From UBA5066 sp046331465 (GTDB lineage: Bacteria; Acidobacteriota; Thermoanaerobaculia; UBA5066): 64,000 nucleotides of DNA. The notes beneath the pieces are model-generated. The model saw only the letters and a list, made by a program, of their open reading frames with translations. It made no database searches and was not told the DNA's origin. The translations under genes were made by a program, and so were the position numbers. Location: positions 620,001-684,000 of the forward strand of contig JAXLQV010000001.1 in NCBI GenBank assembly GCA_046331465.1. Direction: 5' to 3'. This document shows, piece after piece, positions 9,041-17,216 of the stretch. Numbering within the stretch: the first letter of the stretch is position 1; every line of letters starts with the position of its first letter.

Positions 9041-9811
9041 ATGGGAGCGGCCCTCGTGACGAGACCCGGCCTTCCCGGCGGCGTCCGCTGGACCCCGACC
9101 TCGGGACGCCCGCCGCTCGCCCTCCTCCTCCTCGTCCTCCTCCTCCTCCTCCTCGCGGTCTTCGCCGGCCCCGCGGCGGGCGCGACGGTCTCCGGCTACC
9201 GCGAGGAGATCCGCCTCGCGGCGGACGGCTCCGCCCAGGTCCGGCTCGTCGTCGACGTCGCCGGGGCGCCGGGCGAGGAGGTGCGCCTCCCGTTCGGCCA
9301 CGCGAAGGCCGACCTCGCGACGCTGAAGGCGGCCGGGGCGACGGCCCGCATCGAGACGATCGACGGCGGGCTCCCGGTCCTCGTCGCGACGCTCCAGTCG
9401 GGGAAGGGGCCGGTCGAGGTCACCGTCTCCGTCCCGGGCTTCCTCGACTGGAAGAAGGAGAAGGCGTTCCGGAACCGGACCTTCTCCCACGAGCTCGTGA
9501 ACGCGACGACGCTCTCCTGCGGCCGGTACGAGGGGACCTACCTCCTCCCGCCCGGCTACAGGATGAATACGATCGTCGAGACGGTCCCGGAGGACGGCGA
9601 GACGTCGGCGACCCGCCCCTACGAGGTGGTCCGCGTCGACGGGCGCGACGGCCTGAGGCTGACGGAGCCCTCCCTCGACCCGGCCCGGCGTGTCTCGGCG
9701 AAGGTCCGCTTCAAGCCGGGCGCCCACCTCCCGTTCTTCCCGCCCCTCCTCCTCGCGGTTGCGGCCGGATGGCTCTGGCTCTTCCGCGACCTCGCCGGAG
9801 GCCCGAAATGA
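9041..9811 (+). CDS. Exported membrane-anchored protein of unknown function
   Basis: 256 residues, not recognised. A strongly Leu-rich signal or membrane segment (about 27-45, encoded by a CTC run at 9120-9157) precedes a beta-rich extracytoplasmic region (about 50-225: VSGYREEIRLAADGSAQVRLVVDV, with paired Cys-free strands). A second membrane segment near the C-terminus (FFPPLLLAVAAGWLWLF) is followed by a short basic tail. It is translationally coupled on both sides: one base after the transporter stop, and ATGA overlap with the DUF47 gene. It is likely a partner of the flanking transporters, with no direct evidence for how. Confidence 0.75.
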   Translation: MGAALVTRPGLPGGVRWTPTSGRPPLALLLLVLLLLLLAVFAGPAAGATVSGYREEIRLAADGSAQVRLVVDVAGAPGEEVRLPFGHAKADLATLKAAGATARIETIDGGLPVLVATLQSGKGPVEVTVSVPGFLDWKKEKAFRNRTFSHELVNATTLSCGRYEGTYLLPPGYRMNTIVETVPEDGETSATRPYEVVRVDGRDGLRLTEPSLDPARRVSAKVRFKPGAHLPFFPPLLLAVAAGWLWLFRDLAGGPK

Positions 9812-10452
9812 GCCTGCTCTTCCGCCGGACCCGCGCCCTCGAGGCGCAGATCGACCAGTTCCTCGACGCCGTGAGCGAGGGGTGCCTCGTCTTCGAGCAG
9901 GGCGTCGACGACTACCTCCGCGGCGACCAGGCGAGCTTCGAGGAGCGCCGCAAGGCGATCGGGGTCTTCGAGGCGAAGGCGGACGAACTCCGCCGCGAGG
10001 TGGAGACGCGCCTCTACGCGGAGTCGCTCATCCCCGACCACCGCGGCGACGTCCTCGGCCTCCTCGAGAACCTCGACAACGTCATCGACCAGGCCAAGCA
10101 GACGCTCGGGCAGTTCGAGGTCGAGCGGCCGGACGTCCCCGAGGACCTCGCGCCCGACTACGTCGCCCTCGCGAGGGCGGGCTCCCAGGCGACCCAGCAC
10201 CTCATCGACTCCTGCCGGGCCTTCTTCCGCGAGATCACGGCCGTGAGGAGCCACATCCACAAGGTCTACTTCTTCGAGAAGGAAGCCGACCGGCTCGCGG
10301 ACGCGCTGAAGAGGAAGATCTTCGCGAAGGACCTCGACCTCGCGCGGAAGATCCACCTCCGCTACTTCTGCCTCCACGTCGAGACGATCTCGGACCGGGC
10401 GGAGGAGGTCGCCGACCGGCTCTCGATCTACACGATCAAGCGGACGATCTAG
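9808..10452 (+). CDS. PhoU-like DUF47 family protein (TIGR00153 type)
   Basis: 214 residues, all helical. The start at ATG 9808 overlaps the preceding stop as ATGA; earlier in-frame codons would add a Pro/Arg-rich extension. The acidic metal-binding helices of the PhoU fold are visible (FEAKADELRREVE, NLDNVIDQAKQ, FEKEADRLADALK, ISDRAEEVADRLSI). DUF47 genes are classically paired with PiT transporters and regulate them; here two PiT genes follow within 11 bases. Confidence 0.93.
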   Translation: MSLLFRRTRALEAQIDQFLDAVSEGCLVFEQGVDDYLRGDQASFEERRKAIGVFEAKADELRREVETRLYAESLIPDHRGDVLGLLENLDNVIDQAKQTLGQFEVERPDVPEDLAPDYVALARAGSQATQHLIDSCRAFFREITAVRSHIHKVYFFEKEADRLADALKRKIFAKDLDLARKIHLRYFCLHVETISDRAEEVADRLSIYTIKRTI

Positions 10453-10462
10453 GGGCAGGGCG

Positions 10463-11554
10463 ATGTCCTGGCTCTACCTGACGAGCGGCCTTTTCCTCGG
10501 CTGGTCGCTCGGCGCGAACGACGCGGCGAACCTGTTCGGAACCGCGGTCGCGACCCGGATGCTGAAGTTCCGGACGGCCGCGCTCGTCGGGAGCGTCTTC
10601 GTCGTCCTCGGGGCGCTCGCGGGGGCTCACGGAACGACGAAGACACTGGGGCGGCTCGGCGCCATCGACGCGCCCGCGGGCGCGTTCATGGTCGCCCTCG
10701 CGGCCGCCCTCGCGGTCGTCCTCCTCCTGACGAGGACGAGCCTCCCCGTCTCGATCACGCAGGCGATCGTCGGGGCGATCCTCGGCTGGAACCTCTTCAC
10801 GGGACGGCCGACGGACGCGAAGGCCCTCACGCAGCTCCTCTCCTCCTGGCTCATCAGCCCCCTCCTCGCCGGCGCGATCGCGGCGGGGCTCTTCCTCCTG
10901 ACTCGGGCCTGGCTGCAGCGCCGCCGGGTCCACCTCCTCGAGGTGGACGCCTGGACGCGCGCCGCGCTCCTCGCCGCCGGGGCGTTCGGCGCGTTCGGCC
11001 TCGGGCTGAACGACATCGCGAACGTCATGGGGGTCTTCGTCCGCGTCTCGCCCTTCCCGGAGACGACTCGCCTCGGACCCCTCTCGGCGACGAACGTCGA
11101 GGCGCTCTTCCTCCTCGGCGGCCTCGCGATCGCGGCGGGGATCTGCACCTACTCGAACCGCGTCATGCTCCGTCTTGGCTCGGGCCTGGCGTCCCTCTCG
11201 CCGCTCGCGGCGCTCCTCGTCGTCCTTTCGGCGGCGATCGTCCTCTTCCTCTTCGGCTCGCCGGCGCTCCAGCGGCTTCTCCACGCCTGGCACCTCCCCG
11301 GCTGGCCGCTCGTCCCGGTCTCGGCGACGCAGTCCGTCGTCGGGGCGATCCTCGGGATCTCGCTCGCGAGGCGGACCGGCATCCGGCTGAAGCCGCTCGG
11401 CGAGATCGCCGTCGGCTGGGTGGTCGCCCCGGTCGCCGCGCTCACGTTCGCCCTCGTCGGCCTCTTCGTCGTCCAGAACGTCTTCGAACTCCCCGTGAGC
11501 GCGACGCCGCGTCCCGCCGCGGCGGCGCGGGCCGTCGCGGGATCCCGCTCCTGA
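10463..11554 (+). CDS. PiT family inorganic phosphate transporter, copy 1
   Basis: 363 residues, about 10 membrane segments and the inverted two-fold repeat of PiT. Both signatures are intact: GANDAANLFGTAVAT near the N-terminus (N19, D20) and GLNDIANVMGVF (N183, D184). A VSITQAIVGA loop lies in the first half and VSATQSVVGA in the second. It is a low-affinity, H+- or Na+-coupled phosphate importer in the inner membrane. It lies 10 bases after the DUF47 gene and just before a second, closely similar PiT gene. Confidence 0.95.
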   Translation: MSWLYLTSGLFLGWSLGANDAANLFGTAVATRMLKFRTAALVGSVFVVLGALAGAHGTTKTLGRLGAIDAPAGAFMVALAAALAVVLLLTRTSLPVSITQAIVGAILGWNLFTGRPTDAKALTQLLSSWLISPLLAGAIAAGLFLLTRAWLQRRRVHLLEVDAWTRAALLAAGAFGAFGLGLNDIANVMGVFVRVSPFPETTRLGPLSATNVEALFLLGGLAIAAGICTYSNRVMLRLGSGLASLSPLAALLVVLSAAIVLFLFGSPALQRLLHAWHLPGWPLVPVSATQSVVGAILGISLARRTGIRLKPLGEIAVGWVVAPVAALTFALVGLFVVQNVFELPVSATPRPAAAARAVAGSRS

Positions 11555-11576
11555 ACGCCCCCGGGGCCGCCCCGCC

Positions 11577-12623
11577 GTGAAATGGCTCTTCCTCTCGAGC
11601 GGCCTCTTTCTCGGCTGGTCGCTCGGCGCCAACGACGCCGCGAACGTCTTCGGGACGGCCGTCGCGACGAAGATGGTCCGTTTCCGGACGGCGGCGCTCG
11701 TCGCGGGGCTCTTCGTCGTTCTCGGCTCGGTGGCGGGCGTCTCGGGTGCGGCCGGGACGCTCGGCCGGCTCGGCGGTGTCGACGCCCCCGCCGGCGCCTT
11801 CGGGGTCGCGCTCGCGGCGGGGCTCGCGGTCCTCCTCCTCCTGAAGCGGATCGGCCTTCCCGTCTCGACGACGCAGGCGATCGTCGGGGCGATCGTCGGC
11901 TGGAACCTCCACGCGGGGCGCCCGACCGACCCGGCGGTCCTCTCGCGCATCGTCTCCTCCTGGTTCCTCTGCCCGCTCCTGTCGGGGGCGATCGCCGCCG
12001 CGCTCTTCGTCGCGGCCCGGGCCGCGATGCCGCACGTGAGGATCCACCTCCTCGAGGTCGACGCCTGGACGCGCGCGGGCCTCCTCGCGGTGGGGGCGTT
12101 CGGCGCCTACAGCCTCGGCCAGAACAACATCGCGAACGTCATGGGGGTCTTCCTCCGCGTCTCCCCGTTCCCGGCGGAGGTCGCGCTCGGCCCGTACCGC
12201 GTCACGAGCGTCGAGATGCTCTTCCTCGCCGGAGGGCTCGCGATCGCGACGGGGGTCGCGACCTACTCGCACCAGGTCATGAGGCGGCTCGGCTCGGGGC
12301 TCACGGCGCTCTCGCCCCTGGCGGCGCTCATCGTCGTGATGTCGACGGCGACGGTCCTCTTCCTCTTCGCCTCGCCCGGCCTGTCGCACCTCCTCCGCGA
12401 GCACGGCCTGCCGGCGCCGCCGCTCGTCCCGGTCTCGAGCTCGCAGGCGGTCGTCGGCGCGATCCTCGGCATCTCGCTCGTCCGCAGGAGCCCGGTGAGG
12501 TGGCGGACGGTGGGCGGCATCGTCGCGGGGTGGGCCCTCGCCCCGACGGTCGCGGCGCTCCTCTCCCTGGCGGGGCTCTACGTCCTCGAGAACGTCTTCC
12601 GACTTCCCGTCGTGGCGCCGTGA
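11577..12623 (+). CDS. PiT family transporter, copy 2, with altered second signature
   Basis: 348 residues from GTG 11577, a tandem paralogue of the previous gene (near-identical start: SGLFLGWSLGANDAAN). D20 of the first signature is kept, but the second signature reads GQNNIAN, placing Asn184 where copy 1 has Asp184. In characterised PiT proteins this Asp is needed for coupled transport. The rest of the fold is intact, including VSTTQAIVGA and VSSSQAVVGA. It may have changed coupling or ion choice, or act as a sensor. No ribosome site is obvious before the GTG; it probably relies on coupling from copy 1, 22 bases away. Confidence 0.93.
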   Translation: MKWLFLSSGLFLGWSLGANDAANVFGTAVATKMVRFRTAALVAGLFVVLGSVAGVSGAAGTLGRLGGVDAPAGAFGVALAAGLAVLLLLKRIGLPVSTTQAIVGAIVGWNLHAGRPTDPAVLSRIVSSWFLCPLLSGAIAAALFVAARAAMPHVRIHLLEVDAWTRAGLLAVGAFGAYSLGQNNIANVMGVFLRVSPFPAEVALGPYRVTSVEMLFLAGGLAIATGVATYSHQVMRRLGSGLTALSPLAALIVVMSTATVLFLFASPGLSHLLREHGLPAPPLVPVSSSQAVVGAILGISLVRRSPVRWRTVGGIVAGWALAPTVAALLSLAGLYVLENVFRLPVVAP

Positions 12624-12660
12624 CGCCCGCGCGCCCGTAGACTCCTTCCGGGAGGCCCCG

Positions 12661-13398
12661 ATGATCGGGCGGGTCCGCATCGCCACGGCCGGTCTCGTGC
12701 TCGCCCTCGCGGGGGCGGCGGGGGCCGCGCCGCCTGCGGACCCGCTCGACGAGAAGTACGGGGCCGCCGTCCCCCCCGCCTACGTCAAGCAGTACGAGGC
12801 GGACCGGAGCGGCAAGGTCCTCCTGAACCCCTGGCTTCAGGTGGCGACGCGCGAATTGCCGGCGCTTCTCGAGCCGGGGGACACGACCTACAAGTGGGTC
12901 ATCGACGCGAAGGGGCGGGTTGCGATCCTCCGCGAGGCGCCGCACCCGCTCGGCCGTGCCTACCCGAACGGCTTCCACCGGCCGGAGGACGACTCGGAGC
13001 GCGAGCCGGGCTACGTGGAGACGTACGGGCACGTCTCGGCGCTCGCGGGCGGGCCCGGGCGCATCGCGGGCGAGATCCTCTGGGACGCGGAGACCCGCTC
13101 CTTCACGGTGAACAACAAGTCGGGGCGCTACACGAAGCACAACGCCGACCGGACCCCGGAGCAGCTCGCCGAGGCGGCCCGGCTCATCCGGGAGGTCGTC
13201 GACCCGGGCGGGGCGTCGTGGGGCCCGGTCTTCTACCTCCTCGACTACGCCCCTCCCGCGGTCCGGCACGGGCTCCTCGCCGACCCGCGCCTCGAGTACG
13301 ACGAGCCCGAGCGGAAGGCCCGGCCGTACGTCGTCGTCCTCGACGGCGGGCCGTCCCGCTTCGCCACCGAAGCGGCCGCCGACGACCAGGACGACTGA
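12661..13398 (+). CDS. Secreted stand-alone NNKSGRY-domain protein
   Basis: 245 residues, unknown family. Signal peptide at 1-22 (GLVLALAGAAGA). Residues 28-230 align along their whole length with residues 333-536 of the fusion at 2222 (about 60% identical by eye). Fully shared blocks include PPAY, NGF.RPED, YGHVS, GGPGRI, GEILWD, VNNKSGRY and DRTP. Invariant Arg, His and Lys in these blocks suggest an anion-binding or catalytic surface, but no known enzyme motif is present. GGGAGG at 12650-12655 is a good ribosome site, and TAGACT at 12638-12643 could be a -10. It is the last gene of the phosphorus block and ends 6 bases from convergent apaH. Confidence 0.82.
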   Translation: MIGRVRIATAGLVLALAGAAGAAPPADPLDEKYGAAVPPAYVKQYEADRSGKVLLNPWLQVATRELPALLEPGDTTYKWVIDAKGRVAILREAPHPLGRAYPNGFHRPEDDSEREPGYVETYGHVSALAGGPGRIAGEILWDAETRSFTVNNKSGRYTKHNADRTPEQLAEAARLIREVVDPGGASWGPVFYLLDYAPPAVRHGLLADPRLEYDEPERKARPYVVVLDGGPSRFATEAAADDQDD

Positions 13399-13404
13399 CC
13401 CGCC

Positions 13405-14220
13405 TCAGCCGGTCGGGAGGCCGCCCCGGCGCCAGGCGGGGGCCGGGTCGGCGAGCGGCTCGACCTCGAGGCGGCGGTCCTCGAGGCGGAGCGCGGCGAG
13501 CGAGCGACCCCAGACGCATCCGGCGTCGAGGCCGACCGCGTCGTCGCGGAGGAGGAGCCCGAGCGCGGCCCAGTGCCCGAAGACGACGGGCGTGCCGGCG
13601 CTCTTCCGCCCCGGCACGTCGAACCAGGGAACGAGGCCCCGGGGCGCCTCGGCGGGAGGGACGCTGACGCCCCAGGCCGGCTCGCCGGAGGCGTCGCAGA
13701 AGCGGACCCGTGTCATCGTCCGCGCCGCGAGGAGGTGCTCCGGCCCGGTGTAGCGGCCGTGGATCGTCGCGAGGGCGTTCGGGGCGGCGAGGCCCCGGAG
13801 CTCCGCCTCCGCCCGCCGCGCGAGCCCCTCCGCCTCGGCGACGCTCCAGCGCGGATGGAGCCCCGCGTGGACGACGACGCTCTCCCCCGCGCGGAGGAGC
13901 AGGGGCCGCGCCCGGAGCCAGCCGAGGAGGGCGTCCCGGTCGGGGGCGGCGAGGACCTCGTCGAGGGTGTCGCGCGGGGCGGCGCCGGCGACGCCGACGG
14001 CCCGCGCGAGGAGGTGGACGTCGTGGTTCCCGAGGACGGCCTCGACCCGGCCGCCCGCCTCCGCCGCCCAGCGGAGGGCGTCGAGCGAGCGCGGGCCGCG
14101 GTTCACGAGGTCGCCGACGAGGACGATCCGGTCGCCGCGGGGCGGGCCGCCGATCCTCCCGAGGAGCCGCCGGAGCGTCTCGAAGCACCCCTGCACGTCG
14201 CCGATCGCCCAGGTCGCCAT
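13405..14220 (-). CDS. apaH: Symmetrical diadenosine tetraphosphatase ApaH
   Basis: 271 residues, the usual ApaH length. The metallophosphoesterase motifs are complete: GDVQG (7-11), GDLVNRG (36-42), GNHD (64-67) and a later VVVHAG. The opening MATWAIGDVQGC and LGNHDVHLL are specific to ApaH, which hydrolyses Ap4A to two ADP and also acts on other capped nucleotides. It is convergent with the phosphorus block. An AGTCTA at 14230-14235 (TAGACT on the coding strand) ten bases before the ATG may be the -10 of a nearly leaderless promoter. Confidence 0.94.
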   Translation of the reverse strand: MATWAIGDVQGCFETLRRLLGRIGGPPRGDRIVLVGDLVNRGPRSLDALRWAAEAGGRVEAVLGNHDVHLLARAVGVAGAAPRDTLDEVLAAPDRDALLGWLRARPLLLRAGESVVVHAGLHPRWSVAEAEGLARRAEAELRGLAAPNALATIHGRYTGPEHLLAARTMTRVRFCDASGEPAWGVSVPPAEAPRGLVPWFDVPGRKSAGTPVVFGHWAALGLLLRDDAVGLDAGCVWGRSLAALRLEDRRLEVEPLADPAPAWRRGGLPTG

Positions 14221-14270
14221 CCCGCGGCGAGTCTACGGGGCGGGCACGGAACTTGTATCGTCCCGCCGTC

Positions 14271-15710
14271 GTGACGCTTCGCTGGAAGCTCTTCGCCCTG
14301 ATCGGCGCCCTCCTCGCCCTCATGGTCGGGGCCGAGTGGCTCCTCGTCGACCGGCTCACGAAGGACCTGCGGGTCGAGGTGAGCGCCGTCGCGACCTCGG
14401 TCGGCCAGGACATCGTGAAGGTCCTCCGGCCGGTCGAGGAGAAGGGGGAGGAGTCCGTGCCTGGGGGGACGGCCCACCGGATCGTCGTCCACGACGAGGC
14501 GCGCGTCGTCACGCTCCCGCCCGCCGGCGACGGGGCGAAGGTGATCACTCTGACCCCCGGCGGCGGGGAGACGAGGACGATCGCGATCCCGCCCGGGAAG
14601 GACGGAGAGGCGGCGAGGCGGATCGTCGTGACGACCGTGCAGACCTCCGAGGGCGGCACGACCTCCACGACGAAGAGCTTCACGGCGACCGGCGCGGCCG
14701 GGTTCCTGTGGGTCGAGGGGCCGGCCGCGCGGGCGAGGATCCCGATACCGGGGGTCGGCGTGAAGGACGCCGTCACGCGCTTCCGGACGCGGCTCGTCCT
14801 CGGCTCCCTGGCGATCGTCGCCGTCGGCCTCCTCGCCGCGGCGTTCGTCGCGCACCGCGTGACGCGCCCTCTCGTCGAGCTCTCCCGCGCGGCGCGGACG
14901 GTGGGCGAAGGGGCGTTCGGCGCGCAGGTGGCGACGCGCGAGGGGGGCGAGGTGGGGGAGGCGATCGCCGCCTTCAACCAGATGTCGACGCACCTGGCCG
15001 CTCTCGAGCGGGAGGCCCTCTCCCTGAAGGAGCGCGAGCACCTCGGCGAGATGGGCGAGGTGGCGCGCGGGATGGCGCACGCGCTCCGCAACCCGCTCCA
15101 CGCCGTTGGCCTTTCGGTGGACGAGCTCGCCTCGCGGCTTCCCGACGACCCCGACGCGGCGGCCCTCGCGGCCGCGGCACGCCGCCAGATCGCCGGCGTC
15201 GACGGGACGATCCGCTCCTTCCTCGCGCTCGCGGCGGGGGGCGGAACGGAGGAGGAGGTCGACGTGCGCGCGCTCGCCGAGGAGGTCGCCCTCTCGGCGC
15301 TCCAGGAGGCGCGGGGGCGCGTCCGCGTGTCGGTGGTCCCGGGCGGACCGGAGCTTCGCCTCGCCGCGGTCGCTCCGGAGCTGAAGGCGGCGCTCCACGC
15401 CCTCGTCGTGAACGCCTTCGAGGCGAGCCCCGACGGCGGGGAGGTGTCCGTCCGGGTCGAGCCGCGCGCCGGGGGCGGCGCGCGCGTCACGGTCGAGGAC
15501 GAGGGGCCGGGCCTCCCGGCCGACGTCCGCGCGCGCCTCTTCACGCCGCACGTCACGACGAAGCCGAGCGGCTCGGGGATGGGGCTCTTCCTCGCGCACC
15601 GGATCGCCACGACGCGCTACGGCGGCTCCCTCGCGCTCGAGGCGCGCGAGGGGGGCGGGACCCGGGCCCTCCTCGAGGTCGGGCCGAGGGCGGGGGGGCG
15701 CGGTGCCTGA
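14271..15710 (+). CDS. Membrane sensor histidine kinase with Thr/Val-rich periplasmic domain
   Basis: 479 residues from GTG 14271. TM1 (about 8-26) and TM2 (about 174-194) enclose a periplasmic region of about 150 residues rich in Thr, Val and Gly and lacking a known sensor fold. HAMP follows (about 195-250), then HisKA with H270 (MAHALRNPLHAVG) and HATPase_c with N381 (VVNAFEAS), DEGPGLP (410-416) and GSGMGL (434-439). The long upstream open frame is antisense to apaH and was excluded. It overlaps its regulator by the same 8 bases (GTGCCTGA) seen at 644-651. The periplasmic stretch around 93-110 (LTPGGGETRTIAIPPGK) resembles a stretch of the exported protein at 17217. Confidence 0.92.
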   Translation: MTLRWKLFALIGALLALMVGAEWLLVDRLTKDLRVEVSAVATSVGQDIVKVLRPVEEKGEESVPGGTAHRIVVHDEARVVTLPPAGDGAKVITLTPGGGETRTIAIPPGKDGEAARRIVVTTVQTSEGGTTSTTKSFTATGAAGFLWVEGPAARARIPIPGVGVKDAVTRFRTRLVLGSLAIVAVGLLAAAFVAHRVTRPLVELSRAARTVGEGAFGAQVATREGGEVGEAIAAFNQMSTHLAALEREALSLKEREHLGEMGEVARGMAHALRNPLHAVGLSVDELASRLPDDPDAAALAAAARRQIAGVDGTIRSFLALAAGGGTEEEVDVRALAEEVALSALQEARGRVRVSVVPGGPELRLAAVAPELKAALHALVVNAFEASPDGGEVSVRVEPRAGGGARVTVEDEGPGLPADVRARLFTPHVTTKPSGSGMGLFLAHRIATTRYGGSLALEAREGGGTRALLEVGPRAGGRGA

Positions 15711-17076
15711 GGTGCGCCTCCTCGTCGTCGAGGACGAGATCGACCAGCGGCGGCTCGTCGCGGGCATCCTCCGGGGCGAGGGGTACTCCGTGGCAGAAGC
15801 GGGCTCGGTCGACGCGGCTCTCGCCGACCTCGCGGCGGCCCCGGTCGACCTCGTCCTGTCGGACTGGAAGCTCCCCGGGCGGGACGGGATGGAGCTCCTC
15901 GCCGAGGTGCGGGCGCGCTTCCCCGAGACCGGGTTCCTGATGGCGACGGCCTACGGGACGATCGCCCACGCCGTCTCGGCGCTCCGCGCGGGGGCGGACG
16001 ACTACCTGACGAAGCCGTTCGAGCGCGCGGCGCTCCTCCTCGCCGTCGAGCGGACGCTCCGGGCGCGCCGCCTCCTCGACGAGAACCGGCGCCTCTCGGA
16101 AGAGGTGCGTGACCGCGACCGGCTCGTCGACCTCGTCGGGAAGAGCCCGTCGATGGCGCGCCTCTACCGCCAGGTGGAGAAGCTCGCCGGAACCGACGCG
16201 ACCGTCCTCCTCGCGGGCGAGAGCGGCACCGGCAAGGAGCTCGCGGCCCGCGCCCTCCACGCCCTGTCGCGCCGGCGCTCCGGGCCGTTCGTCGCGGTGA
16301 ACGCCGCGGCGATCCCCGAGACGCTCGTCGAGTCGGAGTTCTTCGGCTCCGAGAAGGGCTCGTACACCGGGGCCGACCGGACGCGGAAGGGAAAGCTCGA
16401 GCAGGCCGCCGGCGGGACGCTCTTCCTCGACGAGGTGGGGGAGCTCCCGCTGCCGCTCCAGCCGAAGCTCCTCCGTGCGCTCCAGGAAGGGGTCGTCACC
16501 CGGATCGGCGGCGCGGCCGAGATCGCGACGGACGCGCGGATCCTCGCCGCCACGAACCGCGACCTCGCCCAGGAGGTCGCCGCGGGGCGCTTCCGCGAGG
16601 ACCTCTACTACCGCCTGAACGTCGTCTCGGTGACGCTCCCGCCGCTCCGGGAGCGACGCGAGGACGTCCCGCTCCTCGTCCGGCACTTCGTCGCGCGGAC
16701 GGAGCGCCGCTACGGGATCCGCGTCGAGCCGTTCCCGTCGGCGCTCCTCGCGCGCCTCGTCGACCACGCCTGGCCGGGAAACGTCCGCGAGCTCGCGAAC
16801 GTCGTCGAGCGGCTCGTCCTCCTCTCCGAGGACGGCCGGGTCTCCGAGGTGGACCTGCCCGCCCCGCTCGCCGGCAGGGCCCCGGCCGACGCCGGCTGGA
16901 AGCTCCCGCCCGGAGGCGTCTCCTGGGAGGAGCACGAGAAGGACGCGCTCCGGCAGGCCCTCGAGCTCGCCGGCGGGAACCGTGCCCGGGCGGCGCGCCT
17001 CCTCGACCTCCCGTACAAGGCGTTCCTCTACCGCCTCGAGAAGTTCGGCCTCGTCCCCTCGGAGGAGCCGGGCTGA
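15703..17076 (+). CDS. NtrC-family sigma-54-dependent response regulator
   Basis: 457 residues from GTG 15703. The receiver domain has D54 (VLSDWKLPG) and a later YLTKPF Lys. The AAA+ domain has GESGTGKE (Walker A), TLFLDEVGE (Walker B) and a sigma-54 loop reading GSYTGA rather than GAFTGA; Phe-to-Tyr is tolerated in related activators. A Fis-type C-terminal helix-turn-helix (RAARLLDLPYKAFLYRLEKFGL) completes it. It is coupled to the kinase by the 8-base overlap. A perfect 13-bp inverted repeat starts 8 bases after the stop and a sigma-54 promoter follows, so the gene at 17217 is its likely direct target. Confidence 0.94.
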   Translation: MPEVRLLVVEDEIDQRRLVAGILRGEGYSVAEAGSVDAALADLAAAPVDLVLSDWKLPGRDGMELLAEVRARFPETGFLMATAYGTIAHAVSALRAGADDYLTKPFERAALLLAVERTLRARRLLDENRRLSEEVRDRDRLVDLVGKSPSMARLYRQVEKLAGTDATVLLAGESGTGKELAARALHALSRRRSGPFVAVNAAAIPETLVESEFFGSEKGSYTGADRTRKGKLEQAAGGTLFLDEVGELPLPLQPKLLRALQEGVVTRIGGAAEIATDARILAATNRDLAQEVAAGRFREDLYYRLNVVSVTLPPLRERREDVPLLVRHFVARTERRYGIRVEPFPSALLARLVDHAWPGNVRELANVVERLVLLSEDGRVSEVDLPAPLAGRAPADAGWKLPPGGVSWEEHEKDALRQALELAGGNRARAARLLDLPYKAFLYRLEKFGLVPSEEPG

Positions 17077-17083
17077 CGCCCGG

Positions 17084-17115
17084 CCCGAAATGGGGAGCGG
17101 ATTCCCCATTTCGGG
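17084..17115. promoter_or_regulatory. Perfect 13-bp inverted repeat, candidate activator site
   Basis: Arms CCCGAAATGGGGA (17084-17096) and TCCCCATTTCGGG (17103-17115) with spacer GCGGAT. It is AT-richer than its surroundings and centred about 50 bases upstream of the sigma-54 -24 element. There is no T-run after it, which favours a dimeric activator-binding site over a terminator. Confidence 0.65.
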
Positions 17116-17147
17116 AGACCCCGGCCCCTCTCCCTCGCCTCGCGGGC

Positions 17148-17162
17148 TGGCCCGGCGATTGC
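17148..17162 (+). promoter_or_regulatory. Sigma-54 promoter for the exported protein gene
   Basis: TGGCCCGGCGATTGC has the exact -24/-12 layout, with GG at 17149-17150 and GC at 17161-17162. The predicted start is near 17174, about 43 bases before the ATG at 17217. Confidence 0.78.
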
Positions 17163-17216
17163 GGTAGGGGAAGCGAGGCCGGCGCGACGCCGGACCAATA
17201 CGACCGGAGGTACTCG

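Noticed and set aside
9120..9157. CTC-rich simple repeat as a phase-variable tract
   Set aside because: It encodes a Leu-rich membrane or signal segment in steps of three, so slippage would not change the frame in most cases, and interruptions (GTC, GCG) break the run.
17084..17115. The 13-bp inverted repeat as an intrinsic terminator
   Set aside because: No T-run follows and the loop is flanked by a sigma-54 promoter 33 bases downstream; a protein-binding site fits better, although a terminator role is not excluded.
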